Shown: positions 19,267-28,137, numbered from the stretch's first letter. The stretch is DNA of 64,000 bases from Nitrosopumilus sp. (GCF_025699125.1 NZ_JAILWC010000001.1:228884-292883), one strand, 5' to 3'. The notes: a model not told the origin generated them from the sequence alone. A program made the numbers and translations.

Positions 19267-20088
19267 ATGACTGCTACAATTTTAGAATGTCAAATAATTG
19301 ATATTAAAAAAATAGTAAGGAAAAAAATAGATGTAAACATAGATCACTATGCCTCTAGTTTTTTAGAACGTAGGGTTCAAAATAGAATGAACCTCATAGG
19401 AATAAAATCCTGTGCAGAATACATCTCATTCCTAGATGAAGATTTTCTTGAATCTTTTGAACTTAATTCTACTTTGTCAATTAATGTGACGCAGTTTTTT
19501 AGGAATCAAACTGTGTGGGATGTGTTCAAACAGAAAATTATCCCTGAAATTATTTCATTGTCTCCTTCTGATCAACCAATTTCAATATGGAGTGCTGGAT
19601 GTGCAATCGGAAATGAACCCTATAGCTTGGCAATGATGTTTTCTGATATGCTTCAAAAAAATGAAAAAAAATTCAAGATTGTTGCAAATGACATAAATCC
19701 AACATCTATAGGTATTGCAAAAACAGGCCAATATGAATTTGAAAAATTAAAGAATATCCCAAATTCATTTTTGTCTAAATTTTTAGAAAAAATTGATGAT
19801 GATTTATACAAATTTAGTGATGATTTAAAAAAAACTATTAATTTTCAAGTAGGCGATGTTGCATCATTTCACATTAATCATGTTGATGTAATTCTATGTA
19901 GAAATATGCTAATTTATTACGCTGACGACGCTAAAGAACTTCTTTTTAAAAAATTTCACAAGACACTAAATGACGGTGGATTTCTTGTATTGGGCATGGC
20001 TGAAGATGTGCCTATTTCAATGAAGAAATTTTTTAAAACTGTTGATTTGGGTATGAAAATCTATCAAAAAGTTTCACCTGATCCCTAA
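19267..20088 (+). CDS. cheR: Chemotaxis protein methyltransferase CheR (stand-alone copy)
   Basis: CheR methylates receptor glutamates with S-adenosylmethionine. Visible parts are the N-terminal helical domain (FLERRVQNRMNLIGI), LSINVTQFFRN, and the SAM site WSAGCAIGNEPYSLAMMF with VANDINPTSI, then CRNMLIYY and GGFLVLGMAE. At 273 residues it has full length. It is one of two CheR copies; the other is at 34073 in the main cluster. Its distance from the cluster suggests service to the soluble receptor at 23185 or to another pathway. Confidence 0.92.
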   Translation: MTATILECQIIDIKKIVRKKIDVNIDHYASSFLERRVQNRMNLIGIKSCAEYISFLDEDFLESFELNSTLSINVTQFFRNQTVWDVFKQKIIPEIISLSPSDQPISIWSAGCAIGNEPYSLAMMFSDMLQKNEKKFKIVANDINPTSIGIAKTGQYEFEKLKNIPNSFLSKFLEKIDDDLYKFSDDLKKTINFQVGDVASFHINHVDVILCRNMLIYYADDAKELLFKKFHKTLNDGGFLVLGMAEDVPISMKKFFKTVDLGMKIYQKVSPDP

Positions 20089-20181
20089 TAACATAAATTT
20101 TTTTGAATTTGTATCTAGCATGAACCTGTATGTTACTCATTACAGACAAAATTCTAAATGCATTAAGAATATTTCATTACT

Positions 20182-20259
20182 ATGAGAATTTACATTCCAG
20201 TTAGACCTTCAAGAAGACTTGATTCTGATGATGATTCTGATGCACTAGACAACTGGTAA
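20182..20259 (+). CDS. Putative 25-residue peptide
   Basis: An ATG frame encodes 25 residues with a basic start (MRIYIPVRPSRR) and an acidic Asp-rich end (LDSDDDSDALDNW). It lies 34 bp after a weak copy of the regulon palindrome at 20130-20148, which hints at a real promoter. Nothing else supports it. Confidence 0.3.
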   Translation: MRIYIPVRPSRRLDSDDDSDALDNW

Positions 20260-20299
20260 TTCAAACTTTGATAATTAAAAAATATCTTGATATAATCTG

Positions 20300-20425
20300 A
20301 TGTCGTTACTGTATGTTAAATGTCTTATTTTGACCTTCAAAAAACATGATAAATTTGAAACATTTGACTGGATGCGAAAGATTGCTTTTGATATACATGA
20401 CGTTCCAGATATGGCTATTTGTTGA
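20300..20425 (+). CDS. Putative 41-residue protein
   Basis: An ATG frame encodes 41 residues: a hydrophobic start (MSLLYVKCLILTF) and a polar, aromatic end (HDKFETFDWMRKIAFDIHD, then VPDMAIC). The composition looks protein-like rather than random, but there is no homology claim. Its stop overlaps the operator-like site at 20420. Confidence 0.3.
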   Translation: MSLLYVKCLILTFKKHDKFETFDWMRKIAFDIHDVPDMAIC

Positions 20426-20438
20426 AATTGATCACACA
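20420..20438 (+). promoter_or_regulatory. 19-bp operator upstream of a CheB-like receiver
   Basis: TGTTGA-N7-CACACA ends 42 bp before the ATG at 20480. A TATA-like ATTATCTATCC follows about 4-12 bp later. Confidence 0.4.
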
Positions 20439-20479
20439 AGATTATCTATCCTTTAAGAAAACTTCAATTTACATTGTAA

Positions 20480-20926
20480 ATGAAAATCATGATAATCAAT
20501 GATTCAAGGGCCATGCGATTATTTCTTGAAGATATTGTGAATTCCTATTTTGGCTGGCAACTAATTGGTTCGTATTCTGATGCATCTTATGCGTTGAGTG
20601 TTCTAGAAAATAAAAAACCTGATGTGATCCTTTTAGATCTTGAAATGCCTCAAATGGATGGATTTACATTCCTTGAAAGATTGGGAAATGCTAGAAAATA
20701 TCCCACAATAATAACCAGTAATTATGCAATAGATGGTTCTGAAATTGTTAATGATGCTCTGGCATTGGGGGCGGTCGATTATATTGTACCTCCACCGTCA
20801 AACAACAAAGCAGATTTTGCTAAATTCCAACTTCTACTTCGCCATAAAATTATCAAGGCTTCTCTCAAATCTAATCGTTACCATCTATTTTCTAATAACA
20901 GTGAGTCTAAACCTCGCATTACATAA
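20480..20926 (+). CDS. Stand-alone CheB-type receiver domain with non-canonical active site
   Basis: A 148-residue single receiver. The phosphoacceptor is Asp53 in LLDLEMPQMDG. Unlike a normal receiver, the first acidic residue is Asn (INDS, Asn7-Asp8), and the conserved Lys before the loop Pro is absent (VDYIVPPPS). The same two changes occur in the receiver half of CheB at 37185 (VNDS and VDFVTIP), so this looks like a CheB receiver without the methylesterase. It may compete with CheB for CheA or act as a phosphate sink. Confidence 0.8.
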   Translation: MKIMIINDSRAMRLFLEDIVNSYFGWQLIGSYSDASYALSVLENKKPDVILLDLEMPQMDGFTFLERLGNARKYPTIITSNYAIDGSEIVNDALALGAVDYIVPPPSNNKADFAKFQLLLRHKIIKASLKSNRYHLFSNNSESKPRIT

Positions 20927-21137
20927 ATTTTAGATTATTTTTCTAATGTCTGGAATTAATTTGACAATCTCTTCTTCAATAACTTGAAATTTCAATAATG
21001 TTGTTTCTTTTTTGTGTACTCAAATTAACAAAGTTAATCTTTCTTAATTTTCATTAATTGGTTAATAAACACCTGTTTTTTATCTTGTGTGACCTTGTTC
21101 TTATAATCAATAATCTTGGAATGATATTGAATAAAAA

Positions 21138-21716
21138 ATGAACAAATCTCTGATTTTGTTGCCTCTTATCGCAATTCCAATTATTTTTATTTTGTTTAGT
21201 CCTCAAGATTCTAAAAAATATTCTGAACTTGATCTTACTGGTCAAGATGCAATATTGAAGGTTGGTGAGGATTTCATTAAACAGGCCTCAGTTGAAACTC
21301 TTGATCAGGATCATATTTTAAATGAGTTAAGAGAAATCACTGAAGAAGAGATTCGTAAAGAAACACAAATACATGATCCTACAGAAAGTGAAAAGATCTT
21401 TACAAATGGAATGAAATTAAGCGACGATTATAATAGGATCAGTTTTGAATATTCTACTGAAAAACTTACTGTTGCAGAATTTTTTTCAAAATTACTGGAT
21501 TTTAAAATAAAATATGAAAAATATATGACTGCAATAGATTCTTACATTGGCGATGAGGATATCTTAGTTCTTAAGAATTCAATGGTTAAAGAATATAAAA
21601 AAATCAACGAGCAGATAACTTTGATAAAAAACTCAGGAACCATTGATGATGAATGGGAATCTCAAACTGAGTTTGATAAATACAAACAATATCTACCATC
21701 CATGTTTGATTCTTAA
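21138..21716 (+). CDS. Membrane-anchored helical hypothetical protein
   Basis: A 192-residue protein with one N-terminal membrane segment (LILLPLIAIPIIFILF) and a long acidic helical extracytoplasmic part (LNELREITEEEIRKET, FSKLLDFKIKYEKYMTAID). No family is recognised. It may be a sensor-like or surface protein. A degenerate half-site TGTTTT lies at 21074, but no full operator is seen. Confidence 0.6.
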   Translation: MNKSLILLPLIAIPIIFILFSPQDSKKYSELDLTGQDAILKVGEDFIKQASVETLDQDHILNELREITEEEIRKETQIHDPTESEKIFTNGMKLSDDYNRISFEYSTEKLTVAEFFSKLLDFKIKYEKYMTAIDSYIGDEDILVLKNSMVKEYKKINEQITLIKNSGTIDDEWESQTEFDKYKQYLPSMFDS

Positions 21717-21922
21717 TTGCTCGTATTTATCATATTTTGGAAAATTGATAAAAATAGTACTTTTCATAAACCCGACTCTGGAATCCCACAAAAATGATTT
21801 TTCTGTTTAGTTGTGACTGATTACTGTTTTTTTATGTCTGAAACCCTAAAAATTGATAAATGATCTTGCATGTTTTTTTTGAACTAGCTGGACTTCTAGA
21901 TGTCTTTGTGTTTTCATAACTT

Positions 21923-22576
21923 ATGGCAGTATTTAAAAAAAATCCTCCCGATTATTTACTTCATCCTTTTCTTGAATTTTTAATTGTCACGCTTTCTTTA
22001 ATTGCTATTTTAGTTCCACTTAGAATTCTTTCTAAAATGATTTTTGTTGATGAATGGATTGGTTCTGTTGGTGTTATCACTGTGGTTTTTGGTGTGATTC
22101 TCTTTTTATCTATGAAAGAAAAATTGGGAAATTTTGGTCAGATGTTTCTTCGTCAAATCACTAAAAATCATACCCGAAAACAAAAATGGATTATTTTTTC
22201 TCAAACCGGATTATTTCTGTCTCTGGGAATTTTGACTATATTTAGCATACATGCCGGAAATACCGAATATTATCTCTTAAAAGAGCAGGTGATAGCAGAA
22301 TTTGGGAGCAAAGGAATCATGATTGATTCGGACTTGAATTTTGACGCAATTAATCAAATATCTTCCCAAGTTTCTCCCGAACAACAGGTAGGGGCCATTG
22401 CAGCATTGCCGCTGCTTACTATACAAAATTTTGAAATTTTTTCAGTAGTGTTGGCGGTTACTGATCAAATGATGGGTGGATGGGTGATGTATTTTTGGCA
22501 AATCATGGTAATTGAAACTGTGGAGATTTCGATATTTTTGTTCATTACAAGAAAATTTACTTCAAAATATGCATGA
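21923..22576 (+). CDS. Four-helix membrane protein of unknown function
   Basis: A 217-residue protein with about four membrane segments: FLIVTLSLIAILVPLRIL, GVITVVFGVILFLSM, WIIFSQTGLFLSLGILTIF and a final VMYFWQIMVIETVEISIFLF. A soluble loop of about 65 residues lies before the last helix. The layout resembles the membrane protein at 31188 in general terms only. Confidence 0.6.
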   Translation: MAVFKKNPPDYLLHPFLEFLIVTLSLIAILVPLRILSKMIFVDEWIGSVGVITVVFGVILFLSMKEKLGNFGQMFLRQITKNHTRKQKWIIFSQTGLFLSLGILTIFSIHAGNTEYYLLKEQVIAEFGSKGIMIDSDLNFDAINQISSQVSPEQQVGAIAALPLLTIQNFEIFSVVLAVTDQMMGGWVMYFWQIMVIETVEISIFLFITRKFTSKYA

Positions 22577-22611
22577 ACAATACGTGTACTAAAAAATATT
22601 TTTCGTTTATC

Positions 22612-22989
22612 CTACCTTGCTTTCTGTTTTAATGCTTCTTTGTATTCTGCAAATGCGTCATCTTTGACAATCTTGGCCACATCTAAAATCACTTTTTTTG
22701 CATTAATTACAGTTTGCTCCCCTGAGCTTTTAGCTGATTTGTAATCTTCTTTTGCAGTTTTCCATGCTGCAAACGCTGTTTTGTATGCTAAAAACGCCTT
22801 CTTCTTTTCTTCAATGACATCTTTTTTGTTTCCTTGTTTGTCATAATCCTTGGATTTTTCTTCCATCTCTTTTCTTGCATTCTCATTTTTGCTATCTGGA
22901 TTATGATGTGCATCAACTATGGAAACTGTCTGAGCTAAAAGTAACGTTGTCAATAAAACCATCATTACAGAAATCACTTTGATATTCAT
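22612..22989 (-). CDS. Secreted Lys/Ala-rich coiled-coil protein
   Basis: A 125-residue protein with a clear signal peptide (ISVMMVLLTTLLLAQTVSIVDA, cleavage likely before HHNPDS). The mature part is a charged helix rich in Lys, Ala and Asp (AYKTAFAAWKTAKEDYKSAK). No family is recognised. It shares a divergent promoter region with the soluble receptor and carries its own copy of the operator. Confidence 0.65.
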   Translation of the reverse strand: MNIKVISVMMVLLTTLLLAQTVSIVDAHHNPDSKNENARKEMEEKSKDYDKQGNKKDVIEEKKKAFLAYKTAFAAWKTAKEDYKSAKSSGEQTVINAKKVILDVAKIVKDDAFAEYKEALKQKAR

Positions 22990-23021
22990 AATCTTCGTTA
23001 TTTTTTAGAAATATTATCTAG

Positions 23022-23040
23022 TGTCTGTTTAATTAAATCA
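23022..23040 (-). promoter_or_regulatory. 19-bp operator for the secreted coiled-coil gene
   Basis: In gene orientation it reads TGATTT-N7-CAGACA, 33 bp before the ATG at 22989. The TATA-like TAGATAATAT sits between them. Confidence 0.5.
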
Positions 23041-23127
23041 CATAATAATCATAATTATTATAAAACATTACATTTGTATTTTATTGTTGAGAAAATTTTC
23101 TCAATGTAAGTATGAATAAAAAACGGC

Positions 23128-23146
23128 TGTTTGTTCATTTTGAATT
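23128..23146 (+). promoter_or_regulatory. 19-bp operator for the soluble receptor gene
   Basis: TGTTTG-N7-TGAATT, with the left arm perfect. It ends 39 bp before the ATG at 23185, and a TATA-like AAATTATG follows at about 23152-23159. Confidence 0.5.
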
Positions 23147-23184
23147 ACCAGTAAATTATGTTGATCTATGCATTTCTTTCCATA

Positions 23185-25323
23185 ATGAGTGATTCTCAAC
23201 AAGTTATAGAATTGCATGAAAATAAAAAAGATTTTTTCCAGCAGGTAGTTGAACAAACTTCTGAAATTGGTCATGAAATCAACAGAGCGTTAAAATCTAC
23301 CAAAGAAATCAACGGTAGGGCACATATGCTTTCCACAACTGCAAAAATTGAAGCAAATCGTACTGGTGATATTGGAAGAAATTTTTTGGTCGTATCGAAC
23401 TCAATTGATGAATTAAGTACAAAAACAGATGAAGTTCTAGATAAAATGAAAAAAGAAACTATACGAGAGATTGAAAATTTATCTAAATCAATTGAAAGTA
23501 AATCTGTCAGCATTCGTGGAAGCAGATTGGCAACTCTTGCTTTGACAAATATTCGACTAATTGACAGAAATCTTTTTGAAAGGGCTGCCGATGTTCGCTG
23601 GTGGGCAACAGACGATATCTTGGTCAAATCTCTTGTAGAGAATAATATTGATGCGTATCAAGAAGCAGAAAATCGCCTTAGAGTGATTTTACAATCGTAT
23701 ACTGTTTACTATGATCTTATTTTATGTGATGTGGAAGGCAACTGTAAAGCTTCTGGAGAAAGCAAATTTGGTTTTACTGGAAGAAATTTTTCTGATAAAC
23801 CTTGGTTTAAAGGAGCCATGAATACCAACAGTGGTAAAGAACATGCATTTGAAACTGTACATCACTCCCCATCTGTAAATGATGATTATACAGTAACTTA
23901 TTCCTGCAAGATACATGAGGGGGGAAATCCTGATAACAAAGTTATTGGTGTTCTGGGTGCTGTTTTCAAATGGACTGAATTTGCACAAAGAATAGTAAAT
24001 GAAACTTCTTTATCTTCTGAGGAAAAATCAAAAACACGTGTGCTACTTTGTGATGATGCGGGAAATGTTCTTGCTGATACAAAAGAAAGAATCCTAAAAC
24101 AGACGATTAATTTTAAAGGTAAAAATGATTTGTTCCTAAAAGAAAAAGGATTCAGCGTCGTTGAAAAAGATGGAATTAAAAAAATTGTCTGCCATGCGTT
24201 GTCTCCTGGGTTTGAAGGGTATAGATCAAAAGAATGGCATTCATTAATAATTCAAGATATTGATGCGTCTTGTCAGGATCTGGATTTGACCGACAATAAT
24301 GATGAATCTCTTGATTCAATACTTGATTTAATATCAAATTTGTCTGAAGAAACACAACAGGCAATTAAAGAAATTAACAATGTCAATGATGAAACTCATG
24401 TGTTGTCTCTAAACGCTGCAATTGAAGCTGCCCGTGTGGGTGATGCCGGGCGTGGATTTGGGGTTATAGCCGGATTTATGGGTGACCTTTCACGAACCAC
24501 TGCTGAAATAACATCAAAAATGGATTCGAACACCCAAAAAAAACTCGTAGATCTTAATTCATTGATATCTATCAATTCTAGAGAAATTAAAGGTGACAGA
24601 CTTGTGAACCTGTCTTTTACAAACATTGATTTGATAGACAGGGCATTGTATGAACGAACAGCAGATGTTCGCTGGTGGGCTACTGAAGGGAGTGTAATTC
24701 AAGCATTAACTCAAAAAACAATTGAAAATAAAGATTTTCTAACAACTCGTCTTCAAACAATTCTCAAGTATTATACAGTATATTCAGATTTGATCGTATG
24801 TGACACAAACGGTGTTGTCATTGCAAATGGCTCTTCAAATAATGTGGAGAACACCAACATGAATGATGCTTCGTGGTTTCAAACTGCATTAAAGACTAAA
24901 AATGGTAGCGAATATGGATTTGACATAATTAAAACAGAAAAAGGGAATGACACATCAACTGGTCTTGTATTTTCATGTAAAATACACAAAGATGGAAATA
25001 TTTCTGATGATGTTATAGGAATTCTTGGAGTTGTATTTAATTGGAACCAATTCATTGATGTGATATTCAAAGAAACACCACTTAATGGAAACGAAGTCGA
25101 TTCTACTAGTTTAGTCATATTGGATTCTGATGGAAACAAACTATCTGAGAACATCAAACACAAAAATATGATTTCAGACCATGATTTACTGCTATTACTT
25201 AATGAAACCAAGAATTTTCAAACTATTACTTTAGATAATTCGAAATTATTGGCAGGTCATGCAAAATCAAGCGGATATGAAGGATTTTCTACCGGTTGGC
25301 ATTCAATAATAATTCAGTCATGA
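23185..25323 (+). CDS. Soluble chemoreceptor with a duplicated [MCP signalling tip + Cache-like sensor] unit
   Basis: About 712 residues with no membrane segment. The protein is two repeats of about 350 residues. Each starts with a short methyl-accepting signalling hairpin and ends with a Cache-like sensor. The first hairpin tip is degenerate (LSTTAKIEANRTGDIGRNF). The second is canonical ([19 protein letters not shown]). Both sensors share ER.ADVRWWAT, YTVY.DLI.CD, a conserved SCKIH, VIG.LG.VF.W, and a closing WHS.IIQ. Sensor and signal order is reversed from typical receptors, and a normally extracellular sensor fold seems to be cytoplasmic. The start at 23185 fits the operator spacing. It may signal through CheA/CheW or serve the nearby CheR. 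Confidence 0.78.
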   Translation: MSDSQQVIELHENKKDFFQQVVEQTSEIGHEINRALKSTKEINGRAHMLSTTAKIEANRTGDIGRNFLVVSNSIDELSTKTDEVLDKMKKETIREIENLSKSIESKSVSIRGSRLATLALTNIRLIDRNLFERAADVRWWATDDILVKSLVENNIDAYQEAENRLRVILQSYTVYYDLILCDVEGNCKASGESKFGFTGRNFSDKPWFKGAMNTNSGKEHAFETVHHSPSVNDDYTVTYSCKIHEGGNPDNKVIGVLGAVFKWTEFAQRIVNETSLSSEEKSKTRVLLCDDAGNVLADTKERILKQTINFKGKNDLFLKEKGFSVVEKDGIKKIVCHALSPGFEGYRSKEWHSLIIQDIDASCQDLDLTDNNDESLDSILDLISNLSEETQQAIKEINNVNDETHVLSLNAAIEAARVGDAGRGFGVIAGFMGDLSRTTAEITSKMDSNTQKKLVDLNSLISINSREIKGDRLVNLSFTNIDLIDRALYERTADVRWWATEGSVIQALTQKTIENKDFLTTRLQTILKYYTVYSDLIVCDTNGVVIANGSSNNVENTNMNDASWFQTALKTKNGSEYGFDIIKTEKGNDTSTGLVFSCKIHKDGNISDDVIGILGVVFNWNQFIDVIFKETPLNGNEVDSTSLVILDSDGNKLSENIKHKNMISDHDLLLLLNETKNFQTITLDNSKLLAGHAKSSGYEGFSTGWHSIIIQS

Positions 25324-25643
25324 CTTATGTTTACTATTTTATTTCGGAATTTACAACAAAGTTAAAAAAACTATGGTTTTGTCAATTAATTTCTCTTCCT
25401 TACAGGATCGTAAATTTATCTTGAATTTAATTTAGAAAATACATCATTGACTAAATGAAAGTTTGATTGTAAATACTGTGGGCTTATTTTTGACCAAATC
25501 GTATCTACGTGTAAATCCCTGTGATTTAGCAAGTTTGTGCCTAAATTCATGCCAATTTTTTTGCAGAAAAATAGATACTTCTTGTATTTTTTGTATTAAT
25601 AAAACACACAGGTTGTTTTTAAACTGAAATCATCTATTTCTTT
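25324..25643. other. Intergenic region with a decayed zinc-finger fragment
   Basis: About 320 bp of A/T-rich sequence between the receptor and the NDH-2 gene. The only coding signal is the short zinc-finger-like fragment at 25459-25524. No operator copy is convincing here. Confidence 0.55.
25459..25524 (+). pseudogene. Remnant of a C2H2-type zinc-finger start
   Basis: The frame reads KFDCKYCGLIFDQ and then stops at TGA (25522-25524). It has no in-frame start codon. The C-x2-C-G-L-x-F-D pattern matches the zinc finger that opens the next gene (NCNCCDLVFDSESKYY), but the two His ligands are missing. It is probably a broken paralogue or a decayed duplicate of that finger. Confidence 0.4.
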
Positions 25644-27077
25644 ATGTCTAAAATTAATTGCAATTGCTGTGATCTTGTATTTGATTCGGAATCAAAATAC
25701 TATGCACATTATATTGGCATTCACAAAAGTATTTCCTCATCTACAAAAAAAATTTTAATTTTAGGTGGCGGTTTTGGTGGTATTACGGCGTTAAAGGAAA
25801 TAGAAAAAAAATTTCAAAAAGAATCTGTAGAAATAACTATTGTTTCAGATAAGAATTCTTTTCTTTTTACTCCAATGTTGCCTCAGGTTGCTTCTGGATT
25901 ACTACATGCAAGTAATATTACAATACCTATACGATATTTTTGTAAAAAAGCAAAATATTTACATGCTTCTATAGACTCTATTGATTTAGATAATCAACTT
26001 GTTACTATTGAAAGATCATTTGATCACAAAGTTCGTACGTTAGAATATGATTATCTGATATTGGCATTGGGTGCACAAACTAATTTCTTTCATAATGAAA
26101 ATCTCAAAAAACATTCTTTCACAATGAAGAATATTGAAGATGCAATTGCAATTAAAAACCATGTAATTGTAATGCTGGAACATGCTGCACAAACAGGAAA
26201 CTATGAGCTACAAAGAACATTGTTGACATTTGTTGTTGTTGGCGCAGGATTTGCTGGTGTGGAGACCATAAGCGAAATAAACCAATTTATTAAAAAATCA
26301 ATCTCAAAATCATACCCTAGCATTAATCCAAAAAATGTAAACATGATTTTAATCTCTTCTAAGGATCGTATTTTGCCTGAAATCAATGGAAAATTGTCTG
26401 AAAAAGCTACTATTTTTCTTGAAAAATCTGGAGTAACGATTATGAAAAATACTAAAGCTGATGATGCAGATGAAGAAAATGTTATGTTGAGCAACGGTGG
26501 AAAATTGTCTTGTGCTACTTTAATATGGACTGGAGGTACAAAAATGGATCCAGTTATTTCAGATTTGAATTGTGAACATGATGCAAATAAAAGAATTATA
26601 GTTGATCAATCATTAAGGATGAAAAATAAAAAAAATGTTTTTGTGTTGGGCGATTGTGCTCTGATTAAAGATGAATCTACGGATACTTTCTATCCGTCAA
26701 CCGCACAGCATGCAATTAGGGAAGGAAAATTGGTGGCCGAAAATTTGATGCTTGTATTTAATAACCGCAAAAATTTAAAAAAATTCACTTTTCATAGTTT
26801 AGGAATAATGGCGATTATCGGTAATAAAGTGGGCATTGCAACTATAGGGGGGAGAAATATTAGTGGATTTTCTGCGTGGTTACTTTGGAGAATGTATTAT
26901 TTATCAAAAATTCCTTCATTTGGAAAAAAATTAAAAATTTCTGTAGATTGGTTTACTGATAGTATTTTGCCCCCTGATGTGACACACATTGGTTTAATTA
27001 AAAAGAAAGAAGTTAATTCAATACATGTCAATGAAAACGTTCCTTCAATTAAAGAACAATTGTTGTCAAATTCGTAA
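25644..27077 (+). CDS. Type II NADH dehydrogenase-like flavoprotein with N-terminal C2H2 zinc finger
   Basis: NDH-2 enzymes pass electrons from NADH to quinone at the membrane without pumping protons. Here residues 37-460 form the two-Rossmann fold: the FAD site ILILGGGFGGITALKE, the NADH site FVVVGAGFAGVETISE and the FAD contact VFVLGDCA with AQHAIREGK. A hydrophobic C-terminal stretch (SAWLLWRMYYLSKI) could bind the membrane. The first 30 residues add a C2H2 zinc finger (CNCC..F..........YYAHYIGIH), absent from usual NDH-2. The finger could place the enzyme on a partner or give a regulatory role. Confidence 0.82.
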   Translation: MSKINCNCCDLVFDSESKYYAHYIGIHKSISSSTKKILILGGGFGGITALKEIEKKFQKESVEITIVSDKNSFLFTPMLPQVASGLLHASNITIPIRYFCKKAKYLHASIDSIDLDNQLVTIERSFDHKVRTLEYDYLILALGAQTNFFHNENLKKHSFTMKNIEDAIAIKNHVIVMLEHAAQTGNYELQRTLLTFVVVGAGFAGVETISEINQFIKKSISKSYPSINPKNVNMILISSKDRILPEINGKLSEKATIFLEKSGVTIMKNTKADDADEENVMLSNGGKLSCATLIWTGGTKMDPVISDLNCEHDANKRIIVDQSLRMKNKKNVFVLGDCALIKDESTDTFYPSTAQHAIREGKLVAENLMLVFNNRKNLKKFTFHSLGIMAIIGNKVGIATIGGRNISGFSAWLLWRMYYLSKIPSFGKKLKISVDWFTDSILPPDVTHIGLIKKKEVNSIHVNENVPSIKEQLLSNS

Positions 27078-27078
27078 T

Positions 27079-27519
27079 TTATCTAAAGATTACACATAAA
27101 GAATTTTCATTTGAAATTGTGTGGATTGAATAATTTTTTAAATGAATTGTGAACATCTTTTCAAAAAACTTCTTCAAAAACTTGGTTCCATTAATTCCTG
27201 ATTTATGAACAACTTTAAAATTACTTCTTCCTGCTCTTTGTATGTATTCAAACGTCCCAAAATCAGAATCTTGAAAAAATTTTTTACACTTTTCTGCAAT
27301 CTCTCTGACATTTTCTGATTCTATTATGTTTATCTTGGTATTGATTATGTTGCTAACCACATCATTAATTGCATTTTCAACTGATTGGTTAATTAATTCA
27401 TTAATTGAAATTTTGCTAAAATTTATTTTAACATTATGACTCACTGGTTTTCTAAATTCACCAAAAAGACTATCTATATTTTCCATATTTTTTGATTTTG
27501 TTTCAAGATTCTTATACAA
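27079..27519 (-). CDS. Hypothetical protein of signalling regulon
   Basis: About 146 residues with a helical middle (INELINQSVENAINDVVSNII) and a mixed C-terminal region (FGTFEYIQRAGRSNFKVVHKSG, FLKKFFEKMFTIHLKNYS). No domain is recognised. The leftward operator and its TATA predict a transcript start near 27520, which fits the TTG at 27519; an ATG at 27486 is the alternative. Its 3' end is next to the end of the NDH-2-like gene. Confidence 0.55.
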   Translation of the reverse strand: MYKNLETKSKNMENIDSLFGEFRKPVSHNVKINFSKISINELINQSVENAINDVVSNIINTKINIIESENVREIAEKCKKFFQDSDFGTFEYIQRAGRSNFKVVHKSGINGTKFLKKFFEKMFTIHLKNYSIHTISNENSLCVIFR

Positions 27520-27558
27520 ACAACTACTTGCCAATAAAATGGACTATTATCATATGTG

Positions 27559-27577
27559 TGTCGTTTTTACACAAACG
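27559..27577 (-). promoter_or_regulatory. 19-bp operator for the hypothetical gene at 27079
   Basis: In gene orientation it reads CGTTTG-N7-ACGACA, 40 bp before the TTG at 27519. A TATA-like GATAATAG lies about 12 bp closer to the gene. Confidence 0.4.
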
Positions 27578-27626
27578 TATTTTCTGATTATTTTAATTAT
27601 TTTTTAATTTATTTTTAATAAAAATT

Positions 27627-28103
27627 TTATTTTACCAACAATACAGGAATTGGTGCATTCTGTGATATTTCAAGTGATACACTTCCTAACATTAATTTCC
27701 TATCTGATCCATTCCCCCTGGTGCCCATTATTACCAGATCTGCTTTTGTCGAATAAACATAAGACATTACAGTTTGAGTAATTGAGGATGAAGTTGCTAT
27801 AAATGTTCTACATGGAATTCCGTGCTCCTCTGAAATTTCTTTTAATTTTTTGTGTTTGATTTTTATTTCATTAAGTTTTTTTTGTTCAATGACGGTTTGG
27901 TGTGTATTATAATTCAAGAATGAACTTGAATGTTGTTCACTATAAAAAACTGAAAGAATGATTATTTCTGATTTATGCTTAAAATTTAAATTAATTGCAT
28001 GCCAAAACGCTCTATCTGACATTTTTGAATTATCAAAAGGTACCAAAATTTTTCGAAAAATCGCTTTTGAGAATTTCTCTTGTTGAGGTGTACTCACTTG
28101 CAT
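27627..28103 (-). CDS. Universal stress protein (UspA family)
   Basis: A single Usp domain of 158 residues. The N-terminal ILVPFDNSKMSDRAFWHAI and the nucleotide-binding motif MGTRGNGSDRKLMLGSVS (G-x2-G-x9-G-S) indicate an ATP-binding type. The end NAPIPVLLVK is typical. It lies among receiver genes and carries an operator copy, so a stress-signalling role within the same regulon is plausible. Confidence 0.9.
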   Translation of the reverse strand: MQVSTPQQEKFSKAIFRKILVPFDNSKMSDRAFWHAINLNFKHKSEIIILSVFYSEQHSSSFLNYNTHQTVIEQKKLNEIKIKHKKLKEISEEHGIPCRTFIATSSSITQTVMSYVYSTKADLVIMGTRGNGSDRKLMLGSVSLEISQNAPIPVLLVK

Positions 28104-28137
28104 GAATGATATTGGTGTCTAAATTTTAAAGCAAGTT

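Larger units (their letters stand above)
20089..20479. other. Gap with two short candidate genes and an operator
   Basis: About 390 bp between cheR and the receiver gene. It contains the short frames 20182-20259 and 20300-20425, listed separately, and an operator-like site at 20420-20438. A weak half-matching palindrome ATGTTA-N7-CAGACA lies at 20130-20148. Confidence 0.5.

Noticed and set aside
21054-21245. Basic minus-strand frame of 63 residues
   Set aside because: It overlaps the promoter and signal-anchor start of the gene at 21138 and has no supporting features.
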